The position numbers were made by a program, and so were the translations under genes. Below, in pieces: positions 16,598-24,916 of a DNA stretch of 29,234 nt. The stretch is from NCBI GenBank assembly GCA_910584235.1, contig CAJTZD010000047.1, positions 1 to 29,234 of the forward strand, given 5' to 3'. The notes under the pieces are model-generated. The model was not told where the DNA came from and did no database searches. It saw nothing but the letters and a program-made list of their open reading frames with translations. This DNA comes from an uncultured Acetatifactor sp. Its GTDB lineage: Bacteria; Bacillota; Clostridia; Lachnospirales; Lachnospiraceae. Position 1 is the stretch's first letter. Every line of letters starts with the position of its first letter.

Positions 16598-17422
16598 ATG
16601 CTGGAGATACCGGAAAGCCTTACCATAGCAAAGCAACTGAACGAAACCGTAAAAGGACTGAAAATCCGCAGTGTGGAAGCGGCCCACACAAAGCATTCCT
16701 TTGCCTGGTACACAGGAGAGCCCGACTTTTACGCCAAAGTCATGGAGGGCAAAAAGATTGGGGAGGCCGCAGGCTGGGGCAGCTATCTGGAAATCTCCCT
16801 GGGGGATTACTGCTTTGCCGTTGGGGACGGCACCAATTTGAGATACTACGGGCCGGACGAGAAGCTTCCGGGACGATATCAGACCAGGATTGCCCTGGAG
16901 GATGGCAGCAGCCTGGTGTGCACGGTGCAAATGTACGGCTCCATGTTCCTGATCCGCCCGGAGGAATACGACAATTTCTACTACCAGGTGGCAAAAGAGA
17001 AGCCTATGCCCGGCACAGAGGACTTTGACTACGCCTATTTTCAGGAGCTGAAGAAAGAGGCATCGGGAACCTTGTCCATGAAAGCCTTTCTGGCTACACA
17101 ACAACGGATTCCCGGGCTGGGCAACGGCGTGCTCCAGGACATTTTGCTCCGAGCCGGGCTCCATCCCAAAAAGAAAGTGGGCACTGTGCCCGAGAGCCGC
17201 TGGAAGCAGGTATATCAGGCGGTTACTGACACGCTGGAGAAAATGACGGCTGCAGGAGGCCGGAGTACGGAGAAAGACCTGTTCGGCAGGCCCGGCAGAT
17301 ACCCTGTGATGCTTTGCAAAAATACGGTGGGTAAGGCCTGCCCCTACTGCGGAACCCTGATTCAGAAAGCCAGCTACCTGGGAGGGACCGTGTATTTCTG
17401 CTCCAGGTGCCAGGAACTGTAG
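16598..17422 (+). CDS. Fpg/Nei-family DNA glycosylase-like protein
   Basis: A 274-residue member of the formamidopyrimidine-glycosylase/endonuclease VIII family. I chose ATG 16598 for its GAGAGGAGA site and because family sequence begins there (MLEIPES). The family's H2TH domain is seen near residues 165-200 (FLATQQRIPGLGNGVLQDIL), and a C4 zinc finger ends the protein (CPYC ... CSRC). In active enzymes the processed N-terminus is Pro2-Glu3; here position 2 is leucine, Glu3 is kept, and Pro5-Glu6 follow. Activity as a classic lyase is therefore doubtful. It could be a repair protein of altered chemistry. It stands alone between two promoters. Confidence 0.85.
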   Translation: MLEIPESLTIAKQLNETVKGLKIRSVEAAHTKHSFAWYTGEPDFYAKVMEGKKIGEAAGWGSYLEISLGDYCFAVGDGTNLRYYGPDEKLPGRYQTRIALEDGSSLVCTVQMYGSMFLIRPEEYDNFYYQVAKEKPMPGTEDFDYAYFQELKKEASGTLSMKAFLATQQRIPGLGNGVLQDILLRAGLHPKKKVGTVPESRWKQVYQAVTDTLEKMTAAGGRSTEKDLFGRPGRYPVMLCKNTVGKACPYCGTLIQKASYLGGTVYFCSRCQEL

Positions 17423-17440
17423 AAACTTTCCACATAATGA

Positions 17441-17469
17441 TTGTAAAGCCGCTGCCAATCCGCTATACT
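17441..17469 (+). promoter_or_regulatory. Promoter for the PD-(D/E)XK/AAA gene
   Basis: TTGTAA (17441-17446) and TATACT (17464-17469) are 17 bases apart; the start codon lies 50 bases downstream. The match to consensus is good. Confidence 0.7.
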
Positions 17470-17519
17470 GAAAGCAGGCAGACAATTTGTAAAACAGGCA
17501 GAAGCGGGAGGAGGCAGTT

Positions 17520-19217
17520 ATGGGACGGACAGTGGCAATCGGAATCCAGGACTTTGCAAAGGTCATCACCAACCATTGCTTTTATGTGGACAAGACGGAT
17601 TTTATCCGGGAATGGTGGGAATCCAGGGATGAGGTGACGCTGATTACCCGGCCCCGCCGCTTTGGGAAGACATTGAACATGAGCATGGTTGAGCAGTTTT
17701 TTTCTGTGGAGTATGCCGGACAGGGAGCAGTGTTTGAGGGACTTTCCATCTGGCAGGATGAGTCCTACAGGGCGCTTCAGGGGACTTATCCTGTCATCAG
17801 CCTGTCTTTTGCCAGGGTGAAAGAGACAAACTATCGGGATACCAGGGCAAAGATCTGTGAGATCATCAGGAACCTTTATATAAAGCATTTATTTCTCAGG
17901 GAGAGCAGCGGACTGTCCGATGCGGATAGGGCTTATTTTGACCGGATTCTCCAGCCCCAGGTCAGCACTCCCGATGTCACATCCGCGCTGTACCAGCTGT
18001 CGGACTTTCTGCACCGCTATTATGGGAAAAAGGTCATCGTGCTTCTGGATGAATATGACACGCCCATGCAGGAGGCCTATGTGGGGGGATTTTGGGAAGA
18101 ACTGGCTTCCTTTGTCAGGAGCCTGTTCAACTCGTCCTTTAAGACCAATCCCTTTTTGGAGCGGGCCATTATGACAGGTATCACCAGAATAAGTAAAGAG
18201 TCAATTTTTTCTGACCTGAATAATCTTGAAGTCATAACGACTACATCCAATAAATATGCCGCTTCTTTTGGCTTCACGGAAGCCGAAGTGTTTGCCGCGC
18301 TGGAGGAATGCGGTCTTTCAGAACAAAAAGAGCTGGTAAAGAGTTGGTATGACGGATTTATCTTTGGAAAATATAAAGACATTTATAATCCATGGTCAAT
18401 TTTAAACTTTATGGATAAAGGGAAATTTTCCACCTACTGGGCCAACACCAGTTCCAACAGCCTGGCGGGGAAGCTGGTCCGGGAGGGGAGCCGCAGGGTA
18501 AAGGAGAAGTTCGAGACCCTGCTGGAGGGAAAGCCGATTCTGTCTCCCGTTGACGAACAGATTGTATATAACCGGCTGGACGGAAATGAGAGCGCTATCT
18601 GGAGCCTGCTGCTGGCAAGCGGATACCTGAAAGTGCTTTCTTATGAGAGCTACCTGGATATTGCAGAGGGAGCGGAGCCCATGTATGAGCTTGCGCTGAC
18701 CAATCTGGAGGTAAAACTTATGTTCCAGAGCATGGTCCGGGAGTGGTTTAAATGCGCCGAGGCAGACTATAATGACTTTATCAAAGCCTTGCTGGCAGGG
18801 GACAGGAAAGCCATGAATGTGTATATGAACCGTGTGGCGCTGCATACGTTCAGTTACTTTGATACCGGAAAGAAGCCCTCAGAGGAGGAGCCGGAGCGTT
18901 TTTACCATGGCTTTGTCCTGGGACTGATAGTGGATTTGAGGGGAAGCTATGTCATTACTTCCAATAGGGAAAGCGGATTCGGCAGGTATGACGTGATGCT
19001 GGAACCAAAGAACTTCAAAGAATCCGATGCAATTATTATGGAATTCAAGGTGTTCGACCCGGAGGAGGAAGACACGCTAAAGGACACGGTGCAGGCTGCA
19101 CTGGGGCAGATTGGGTCGAAAAAGTATGCGGCGCTGCTTTTGGAGAAAGGCATTCCGGAGGAACATATTCGCTGCTATGGTTTTGCGTTCCAGGGGAAAA
19201 CCGTATTGATAGGGTAG
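17520..19217 (+). CDS. AAA-ATPase-like protein with C-terminal PD-(D/E)XK nuclease domain
   Basis: A 565-residue cytoplasmic protein with GGGAGGAGG just before ATG 17520. The N-terminal AAA-ATPase-like domain has a Walker A variant RPRRFGKT (Lys50) and Walker B VIVLLDEYD (Asp177-Glu178). The C-terminal PDDEXK_9-type nuclease has Asp491 in GRYDVMLEP and Glu508-Phe-Lys510 in IIMEFKV, the usual D...ExK triad. This architecture is very common, often in many copies, in gut clostridia and Bacteroides; its role is not established, with mobile or defence functions suggested. Length is normal and the motifs are intact. It starts a cluster with the phosphatase and transporter genes, 7 bases from the next. 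Confidence 0.92.
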   Translation: MGRTVAIGIQDFAKVITNHCFYVDKTDFIREWWESRDEVTLITRPRRFGKTLNMSMVEQFFSVEYAGQGAVFEGLSIWQDESYRALQGTYPVISLSFARVKETNYRDTRAKICEIIRNLYIKHLFLRESSGLSDADRAYFDRILQPQVSTPDVTSALYQLSDFLHRYYGKKVIVLLDEYDTPMQEAYVGGFWEELASFVRSLFNSSFKTNPFLERAIMTGITRISKESIFSDLNNLEVITTTSNKYAASFGFTEAEVFAALEECGLSEQKELVKSWYDGFIFGKYKDIYNPWSILNFMDKGKFSTYWANTSSNSLAGKLVREGSRRVKEKFETLLEGKPILSPVDEQIVYNRLDGNESAIWSLLLASGYLKVLSYESYLDIAEGAEPMYELALTNLEVKLMFQSMVREWFKCAEADYNDFIKALLAGDRKAMNVYMNRVALHTFSYFDTGKKPSEEEPERFYHGFVLGLIVDLRGSYVITSNRESGFGRYDVMLEPKNFKESDAIIMEFKVFDPEEEDTLKDTVQAALGQIGSKKYAALLLEKGIPEEHIRCYGFAFQGKTVLIG

Positions 19218-19224
19218 GTGAAAA

Positions 19225-19797
19225 ATGACCAAAGTCTATTTTGTGCGCCATGCAGCGCCGAATTTTAACAATCATGACGACCTGACCAGGGAGCTGACAG
19301 CCCAGGGGCTGAAAGACAGAGAACTGGTGACAAAATTTCTGTGGGATAAGGGGATAGACGCCGTCTATTCCAGCCCCTATAAAAGAGCCGTTGACACCAT
19401 AAAGGAATTCGCCCATGCCAGAAAGCTGGAGATAACCCTTGTCAGCGATTTCAGGGAGCGAAAGGTGGGAGCCGGGTGGATAGAGGACTTTGATAGCTTC
19501 TGCAAAAGGCAGTGGGAGGATTTTGCATTTAAGCTGCCCCAGGGGGAATCCCTGAGGCAGGTACAGGAGCGAAATATCCACGCGCTGGGCCAGATACTGG
19601 AAAAACACAAAGACGAAAACATAGCAATCGGAAGCCATGGAACGGCTCTGAGTACCATTCTCCACTATTTTGATGCCTCTTTCGGCTACCACGCATTCAA
19701 CCAGATAAGGAACCTGATGCCCTGGATTGTGGAGCTTTCCTTTGAGGGCAATGATTTCCTGGAAATGGAAAAACATAATCTGTTCAAGGATACATAG
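19225..19797 (+). CDS. Histidine phosphatase (phosphoglycerate mutase-like) family protein
   Basis: A 190-residue cytoplasmic protein of the histidine phosphatase clan. The signature VRHAAP near residues 7-12 holds the catalytic His9 after Arg8, and the second histidine is in IGSHGTALS near residue 139. A stretch YSSPYKRAVDT near 50-60 matches the family. Substrate is unknown; small sugar phosphates or nucleotides are plausible. It begins 7 bases after the nuclease-like gene with a GTAGGTG site. Confidence 0.88.
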   Translation: MTKVYFVRHAAPNFNNHDDLTRELTAQGLKDRELVTKFLWDKGIDAVYSSPYKRAVDTIKEFAHARKLEITLVSDFRERKVGAGWIEDFDSFCKRQWEDFAFKLPQGESLRQVQERNIHALGQILEKHKDENIAIGSHGTALSTILHYFDASFGYHAFNQIRNLMPWIVELSFEGNDFLEMEKHNLFKDT

Positions 19798-19822
19798 ATT
19801 TGACGAGATAGAGGGCGCCTCC

Positions 19823-20395
19823 ATGAATAAAATCACAATCCTGTTTCTGACATTTTTCAAAATCGGCATGTTCACCTTTGGAGGGGGATATGCCATGATT
19901 GCTTTGCTGAAAAACGAATTTGTCTCCAAAAAACAGTGGCTTACAAATGAGATGTTTCTGGATATGGTTGCCATTGCGGAATCCACCCCGGGGCCGGTGG
20001 CCATCAACAGCGCTACCTATATCGGGTATCATATTGCAGGCTTTCGGGGGGCGCTTGCGGCAACATGCGCTGTCTGTATGCCGTCTTTTGCAATCATTTA
20101 CATCATTTCCTTATATTTTGAACGCTTTCTGAAATTAACCTTTGTTCAGTATGCCTTTGATGGGATACAGGCCTGTGTTGTGTACCTGATCCTCTCCGCA
20201 GCCATACAAATGTTAAAAGAAGTGCCTAAGACCTTTATGAACAGGGCAATTTTTGGCACGGTATTTCTCGCCATGATTTTATTTTCCCTGTTCGCCATCC
20301 ATTTTTCAGCGGTATTCTATATCCTGATTTGCGGTATGATAGGGGTTGGGGCGCATGGGATAAAAATCATATTCCGGGAGAAACATAAGAAATGA
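19823..20395 (+). CDS. Chromate transporter family protein, half-size, first of a pair
   Basis: A 190-residue CHR-family membrane protein. ATG 19823 fits the family start (MNKITILFLTFFKIG); upstream extension is not family-like. Motifs FTFGGGYAMIALL and AESTPGPVAINSATYIGY are characteristic, and about five to six helices can be seen. Half-size CHR proteins work as two-gene pairs, and the next gene overlaps by 4 bases. Chromate export is the family name's activity, but natural substrates in anaerobes may be other oxyanions such as sulfate. Confidence 0.9.
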   Translation: MNKITILFLTFFKIGMFTFGGGYAMIALLKNEFVSKKQWLTNEMFLDMVAIAESTPGPVAINSATYIGYHIAGFRGALAATCAVCMPSFAIIYIISLYFERFLKLTFVQYAFDGIQACVVYLILSAAIQMLKEVPKTFMNRAIFGTVFLAMILFSLFAIHFSAVFYILICGMIGVGAHGIKIIFREKHKK

Positions 20396-20979
20396 TATAT
20401 TTTCAATTATTCTGGCAATTCTTTAAAATCGGCGCAGTCTCATTCGGCGGGGGGTACGGCATGATTTCTCTGATAAGGGAAACCGTGCTGGACAATCAAT
20501 GGCTGACGGAAAGCGAACTCATGGCATTTATTGCGGTTTCGGAATCCACACCGGGCCCGCTGGCTGTGAACATGGCCACCTTTATCGGCGCTTCACAGGG
20601 AGGCGTCCCGGGGGCTTTTCTCGCCACCCTGGGGGTTATCTCACCGGCGTTTTTCATCATACTCGTTATTGTAGCCTGCATCCGAAATCTGTTGAAATAT
20701 CCAGGGGTGAAAGCCTTTCTGGCAGGGGCCCGTCCCTGCGTTGCCGCCCTGATACTGGCAACGGCAGTGACTATGGGGCTGAGCGCCTTTTTAGGCATCG
20801 GACAGACTGCCGATTCCCTCAATATAGACTATGTGGGCCTTTTCATATTTTTCATCCTTGTGGGTATAGACATTGTGGCAAGAAAGGCAAAGCGGAAAAA
20901 AATTTCCCCCATTCGGATGATACTCCTGTCCGCATGTCTGGGGATTCTGTGCAACCTGGTCACACACTCTTTCGCTTAA
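20392..20979 (+). CDS. Chromate transporter family protein, half-size, second of a pair
   Basis: A 195-residue partner of the preceding gene. Its start overlaps the previous stop (ATGA), so translation is coupled. It repeats the family motifs as VSFGGGYGMISLI and SESTPGPLAVNMATFIGA. The paired subunits probably form one transporter. Its 3' end overlaps the end of the LacI gene on the opposite strand by 20 bases, with no terminator between them. Confidence 0.9.
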   Translation: MIYFQLFWQFFKIGAVSFGGGYGMISLIRETVLDNQWLTESELMAFIAVSESTPGPLAVNMATFIGASQGGVPGAFLATLGVISPAFFIILVIVACIRNLLKYPGVKAFLAGARPCVAALILATAVTMGLSAFLGIGQTADSLNIDYVGLFIFFILVGIDIVARKAKRKKISPIRMILLSACLGILCNLVTHSFA

Positions 20980-21976
20980 CCAATGCAGTGGAGACCTCCA
21001 GCTTCAGCGGAGCCTCCTGCCCCTCTTCAATGATCTGGGCCAGACGGCGGACCGCTGCCTGGCCCATGTATTGTTTGGGCACATGCACCGTGGTCAGGGC
21101 AGGCTCCATACAGGCGGCGTCAGGCATGTCGTCAAATCCCACCACAGCAATGTCCCGGGGGATGGAAAAGCCCCTCTCTTTCAGGGCTTTCATGGCCCCG
21201 CAGGCAATCAGGTCATTGTCCGCGAAATAGCAGGAGGCAGGTTCCTCCCCGGCGTCCAACAGCTCCAGCATGTCCGCGTAGGCCCCCTCCAGGGAGGGGG
21301 ACAGGAGATGAACTTTGGATTTGGCCGTGGACATGCCGTGGGAGCGCACCGCCTTGTAGAAGCCGTCCGCCCGCTCCTGGAAATTGTTGATGGCATAGGA
21401 GGAGCGCAGATATCCGGGCTGGCTCTTGCGGCGGGAAATCAGGTAATCCGTGGCCAGATAGGCCCCCTGTATGTTGTTAATCAGCACATAATCCGCCTGC
21501 AGAGTCTCAAAATACGTATCCAGAACCACCAAAGGCACTTCCAGCTTCAGGAAAGGAAGCAGGTCTCCCTCCACCATTTCCGTACCCAACAGCAAAATGC
21601 CCTTGCAGTCAAAGTGAATCATCTGCTTCAGTCGAAGCTCCATATCCGGCCCCTCATCCAGATAAAACATATTCAGATAATAATGCTGCTTCTTGCAGCC
21701 TGTGTCAATGCCCTGGAACAACTGGGAGAAAAAGGGCGTGTCTGCCACCACAGCGCCGTGCTTCCTATAAATGATAAAATAGAGGGTGCCCATCAGGTCT
21801 GCCCCAGGGGCGCTGTCTTCCTTTAGACGGCTGAAATCATAGCCCTGCCTGGCCGCCTCCTCCAGCACCCGCTTTCTGGTGGCCGTGCTGACCCCGGGCT
21901 TGCCCCGCAGGGCCATGGACACGGCTGCCTCTGACAGATGCAACTGCCTGGACAATTCTTTTGCGGTAATCGCCAT
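20960..21976 (-). CDS. LacI-family sugar-responsive regulator
   Basis: A 338-residue LacI/GalR regulator. I chose ATG 21976, which has AGGAGGA 4 bases upstream; the ATG at 21997 lacks one. The N-terminal HTH is intact (ITAKELSRQLHLSEAAVSMALRG) and followed by the hinge and a periplasmic-binding-like ligand domain. Late motifs such as AVVGFDDMPDAACMEPALTTV and the RRLAQII segment are typical. It is divergent from the isomerase gene, so it probably represses the sugar operon until the sugar or its phosphate binds, and autoregulates. The 3' end overlaps the chromate transporter gene tail-to-tail. Confidence 0.93.
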   Translation of the reverse strand: MAITAKELSRQLHLSEAAVSMALRGKPGVSTATRKRVLEEAARQGYDFSRLKEDSAPGADLMGTLYFIIYRKHGAVVADTPFFSQLFQGIDTGCKKQHYYLNMFYLDEGPDMELRLKQMIHFDCKGILLLGTEMVEGDLLPFLKLEVPLVVLDTYFETLQADYVLINNIQGAYLATDYLISRRKSQPGYLRSSYAINNFQERADGFYKAVRSHGMSTAKSKVHLLSPSLEGAYADMLELLDAGEEPASCYFADNDLIACGAMKALKERGFSIPRDIAVVGFDDMPDAACMEPALTTVHVPKQYMGQAAVRRLAQIIEEGQEAPLKLEVSTALVKRKSV

Positions 21977-22074
21977 AATATCCTCCTGTCTTCCCATGAT
22001 GAATTTGCCTTTTCAGGCCATGCCGGAACATTCTATGCTTCCGCTCATTGCCAGGAAAGGGGATTCCTGTCTGT

Positions 22075-22103
22075 ATTGTAAATAATTTAGTAAATTTAGT
22101 CAA
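22075..22103 (-). promoter_or_regulatory. Promoter of the LacI gene
   Basis: On the minus strand TTGACT (22103-22098) and TACAAT (22080-22075) are separated by exactly 17 bases. The palindrome arm atttagta (22085-22092) lies in this spacer. Confidence 0.8.
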
Positions 22104-22116
22104 GAAAATACTAAAT
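22085..22116. promoter_or_regulatory. Candidate LacI operator (AT-rich palindrome)
   Basis: Arms atttagta (22085-22092) and tactaaat (22109-22116) form an 8-bp inverted repeat spaced by 16 bases. An overlapping half-repeat, tttagt, lies at 22095-22100. It covers the LacI promoter and lies upstream of the isomerase promoter. It fits the place of a shared operator, though the spacing is long for one dimer. Confidence 0.5.
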
Positions 22117-22133
22117 AATTACTTAATTCCGTA

Positions 22134-22162
22134 TTGAAATTAAGCTGTAAAAACTGAATAAT
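22134..22162 (+). promoter_or_regulatory. Candidate promoter of the isomerase-transketolase-kinase operon
   Basis: TTGAAA (22134-22139) and AATAAT (22157-22162) are 17 bases apart; the isomerase ATG lies at 22277 with AAAGGAG upstream. It reads away from the LacI gene. Confidence 0.55.
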
Positions 22163-22276
22163 GAGAGGCAGAACAAAGCAAATAGGCCTACAGGGCACAG
22201 GGGGATCCGGCAGGGCAGCCCTCAAAAGGGAAAGTGGAATACACCTTGCAGGGACATTCGGGAAAGGAGAATTGAC

Positions 22277-23695
22277 ATGGCAAAAGTGGTATTGGGGTAC
22301 GCGCCCACCAGAAGAAATCTGTTCTCGGCGCCGGAAGCGGTGCGGTACGCGGATCTCACCAGACAAAGGCTGCGGGAGCTGGGGGTGGAGTTCGTGGACA
22401 TAGAGGATATAGCCTCTGACGGACTGCTTCACGACGACAATGACAGAATACGAATTGCAGAGAAATTCAAAAGGGCAAAAGTGGACGGCCTGTTTTTCCC
22501 CCACGGGAATTTCGGCACAGAGTATGAGGTGGCAAGACTGGCAAAAGAGCTGAATGTGCCGGTGCTGCTGTGGGGCCCCAGGGACGAGAGCCCGGACGAA
22601 AACGGCGTCAGGGCCAGGGACAGCCAGTGCGGCCTCTTCGCCACGGGAAAGGTACTGCGGCGGTTTCGGATTCCTTTCACCTATCTGTGCAACTGCAGGC
22701 TGGAGGACGAGAGCTTTGCAAAAGGCATCCGCAACTTCCTGGCAGTCTGCAATGTGGTAAAGACTTTCCGCAGCACAAGGATTCTGCAGATAGGCCCCAG
22801 ACCCTTTGACTTCTGGTCCACCATGTGCAACGAGGGAGAACTGCTGGAGAAATTCGGGATTCAGCTGTCCCCGGTGCCTCTTCCGGAGCTTACAGAGGAG
22901 ATGGACCGGGCCAGGGAACAGGGAACTGCAGTCCGGGAGACGGTTGCCTACTGCAAGGAACATTTCCGAATTGCCATAAAAGAGCAGGAGCTGGAAAAAG
23001 TGGCTGCGCTGAAAGTGGCTATGAGAAATCTGGCCGGACGCTATGGCTGCAATGCCATCGCCATCCAGTGCTGGAACGCCCTCCAAAAGGAAATCGGCAT
23101 CATGCCCTGTGCGGCCAACAGTCTGCTGAATGAGGAGGGGCTGCCCGTGGTGTGCGAGACGGACATTCACGGCGCTATCACTGCTCTTTTGGTGGAGGCG
23201 GCAGGCATGGATGAGGCCAGGAGCTTTTTCGCGGACTGGACCGTGCGCCATCCTGACAATGAGAACGGAGAACTGCTGCAGCACTGCGGTCCATGGCCTC
23301 TGTCCGTGGCGGCCTGCCAGCCTGTCATCGGCTATCCCCTGGCATTCTCCCACCCGGGCGCGGTGGAGGCTGTGGCCAAAGGGGGAGAGATGAGCCTTTG
23401 CCGCTTCGACGGGGACAATGGGGAGTATTCCCTGCTATTGGGCAATGCCAGAGGCATCCAGGGACCCTATACCAAAGGCACCTATGTGTGGGTGGAGGTG
23501 AAGAACCTGAAGAAGCTGGAGGCAAAGCTGGTGGAGGGGCCTTACATACATCACTGCGTGGGCATTCACAAGGACGTGGTGCCGGTGCTGTACGAGGCCT
23601 GCAAATATCTGGGGATTCGGGCGGATTTGTATGATGATAACGAGGACGAGGTGAAAGGGAAAGTTTGCGGATATAAGTGTGAGAAGAAGTTCTAA
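22277..23695 (+). CDS. L-fucose/L-arabinose isomerase-family sugar isomerase
   Basis: A 472-residue cytoplasmic isomerase, aldose to ketose. AAAGGAG lies 7 bases before ATG 22277. The N-terminal Rossmann-like half contains FFPHGNFGTEYEVARLAK near residues 74-95 and the C-terminal half carries the metal site pattern: Glu294 in CETDIHGAITALL, Asp320 in FADWT and His336 in QHCG, as in the fucose/arabinose isomerase superfamily with a Mn2+ site. It is not a close match to classic FucI or AraA from memory, so the true sugar is open. Its partners (transketolase halves, FGGY kinase, apiosidase-like hydrolase) suggest it makes a ketose that is then phosphorylated, possibly D-apiose to D-apulose. Confidence 0.85.
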   Translation: MAKVVLGYAPTRRNLFSAPEAVRYADLTRQRLRELGVEFVDIEDIASDGLLHDDNDRIRIAEKFKRAKVDGLFFPHGNFGTEYEVARLAKELNVPVLLWGPRDESPDENGVRARDSQCGLFATGKVLRRFRIPFTYLCNCRLEDESFAKGIRNFLAVCNVVKTFRSTRILQIGPRPFDFWSTMCNEGELLEKFGIQLSPVPLPELTEEMDRAREQGTAVRETVAYCKEHFRIAIKEQELEKVAALKVAMRNLAGRYGCNAIAIQCWNALQKEIGIMPCAANSLLNEEGLPVVCETDIHGAITALLVEAAGMDEARSFFADWTVRHPDNENGELLQHCGPWPLSVAACQPVIGYPLAFSHPGAVEAVAKGGEMSLCRFDGDNGEYSLLLGNARGIQGPYTKGTYVWVEVKNLKKLEAKLVEGPYIHHCVGIHKDVVPVLYEACKYLGIRADLYDDNEDEVKGKVCGYKCEKKF

Positions 23696-23819
23696 GGCTA
23701 CAAAGGACGTAGCCTAAGAACTTCTAGGCTCGCAAGCGAATGAATCGCTTTGCGAGCCAGTTCTCACAGTGTGAAAAGGGCATTCACACAGAAGAATGCC
23801 CAAAGTGCGGGCATTCTTC
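23687..23819. repeat. Cluster of four hairpin-forming inverted repeats
   Basis: Between the isomerase and transketolase genes lie four stems: 23687-23723 (15 bp with one mismatch, starting inside the isomerase stop region), 23727-23758 (13 bp with one bulge), 23769-23789 (7 bp) and 23791-23819 (11 bp perfect, gaagaatgccc / gggcattcttc). None has a U tract. The block is 133 bases and looks like a palindromic repeat element or a structured mRNA leader. Confidence 0.75.
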
Positions 23820-23884
23820 CGGACTGGCACCGATTGGAAAGGGAAGTTTGCATATAGGGGTTGGTAGGAGGATAAAAGAGAGAC

Positions 23885-24916
23885 ATGGATGATTTGACGA
23901 ATAGGGCTTATGCTTTGCGGCGGGATATTATCGAAGAGGTTTACCGGTCCGGGACGGGGCATGTGGGCGGGGACTTGAGCGTGATTGATATCCTGACCGT
24001 GCTGTATTTTGGGGTGATGAATGTTTCACCGGAAAACTGGACGTCACCGGACCGGGATCGGTTCTTTTTAAGTAAGGGGCATTGTGTGGACGCTCTGTAC
24101 ATGGTGTTGGGTGAGAAAGGCTTTTTTGACAAGCAGGAGGCCATTGAGACGTTCAGCGCCCAGGGCTCCCGGTTCATCGGCCACCCTAACACGGAGGTGC
24201 CGGGCATCGAAATGAATTCCGGCTCCCTGGGCCACGGACTGGCTCTGGGCGTGGGCACCGCCCTGGCGGCAAAGATGGACGGCCGCGGGTACCGGACCTA
24301 TGTGGTGCTGGGGGACGGAGAGATGGCGGAGGGCTCCAACTATGAGGCCATGATGGCCGCGGGGCATTATCATCTGGACAATCTCTGCGCCACCGTGGAC
24401 TTAAATCGCCTGCAGATCAGCGGAAAGACAGAGGATGTGATGTGTAGCGACAGTCTGGCCCGGAAGTTCCGGGCCTTTGGCTGGCATGTGACAGAGGCGG
24501 AGGACGGCAATGACTGCGGGCAGCTTTTGGCGGCCTACCAGACCGCGGCGGCGTTTCGGGGAAAACCCACAGCCATTATTGCCCACACCGTAAAGGGCAA
24601 AGGGGTATCCTTTATGGAAGACCAGGCAGGCTGGCATCACGGCGTCATGAAACCGGAGCAGTACGCGCAGGCTGTGGCGGAGTTGGAGGAGAGAGCACAG
24701 ATGCTCACCGAAGCACAAAAAGCCGCGGGACAGCAGGCGGCAGCCGGAGCGCAAAAAAACGCGGAACGGCAGATACCTGCCGAAGAGAAGACAACCGACA
24801 CAGAAGTGGATAATCCGGGCGCAGAAGCATATGCGGATGTGCCCGGAAAAACCGCCGCGGGCAGCAGGGAATCTGCCGCGGACAAGAGGAAAGTGGAGGC
24901 ATCACATGGAAAATAA
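23885..24916 (+). CDS. Transketolase, N-terminal (ThDP-binding) subunit
   Basis: A 343-residue N-terminal half of a split transketolase. ThDP-binding residues are visible: GDGEMAEG with Asp144 and Glu146, and NRLQ near 174. The RSGTGHVGGDLSVIDIL and FFLSKGHC segments are typical of split enzymes. Residues from about 275 are an Ala/Gln/Lys/Glu-rich low-complexity tail that is not part of the fold. The next gene overlaps the end by 11 bases. In split enzymes this subunit pairs with the C-terminal one to move a two-carbon unit between sugar phosphates. The neighbourhood suggests a role in breaking down the operon's sugar phosphate. Confidence 0.93.
   Translation: MDDLTNRAYALRRDIIEEVYRSGTGHVGGDLSVIDILTVLYFGVMNVSPENWTSPDRDRFFLSKGHCVDALYMVLGEKGFFDKQEAIETFSAQGSRFIGHPNTEVPGIEMNSGSLGHGLALGVGTALAAKMDGRGYRTYVVLGDGEMAEGSNYEAMMAAGHYHLDNLCATVDLNRLQISGKTEDVMCSDSLARKFRAFGWHVTEAEDGNDCGQLLAAYQTAAAFRGKPTAIIAHTVKGKGVSFMEDQAGWHHGVMKPEQYAQAVAELEERAQMLTEAQKAAGQQAAAGAQKNAERQIPAEEKTTDTEVDNPGAEAYADVPGKTAAGSRESAADKRKVEASHGK

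Noticed and set aside
16421..17572. Minus-strand open frame of 383 codons opposite the Fpg-like gene
   Set aside because: Antisense of a clearly recognisable gene and spans the promoter at 17441; no own start signal.
22100..23353. Minus-strand open frame of 417 codons opposite the isomerase
   Set aside because: Shadow of the isomerase gene; it also crosses the regulatory region and has no family-like sequence.
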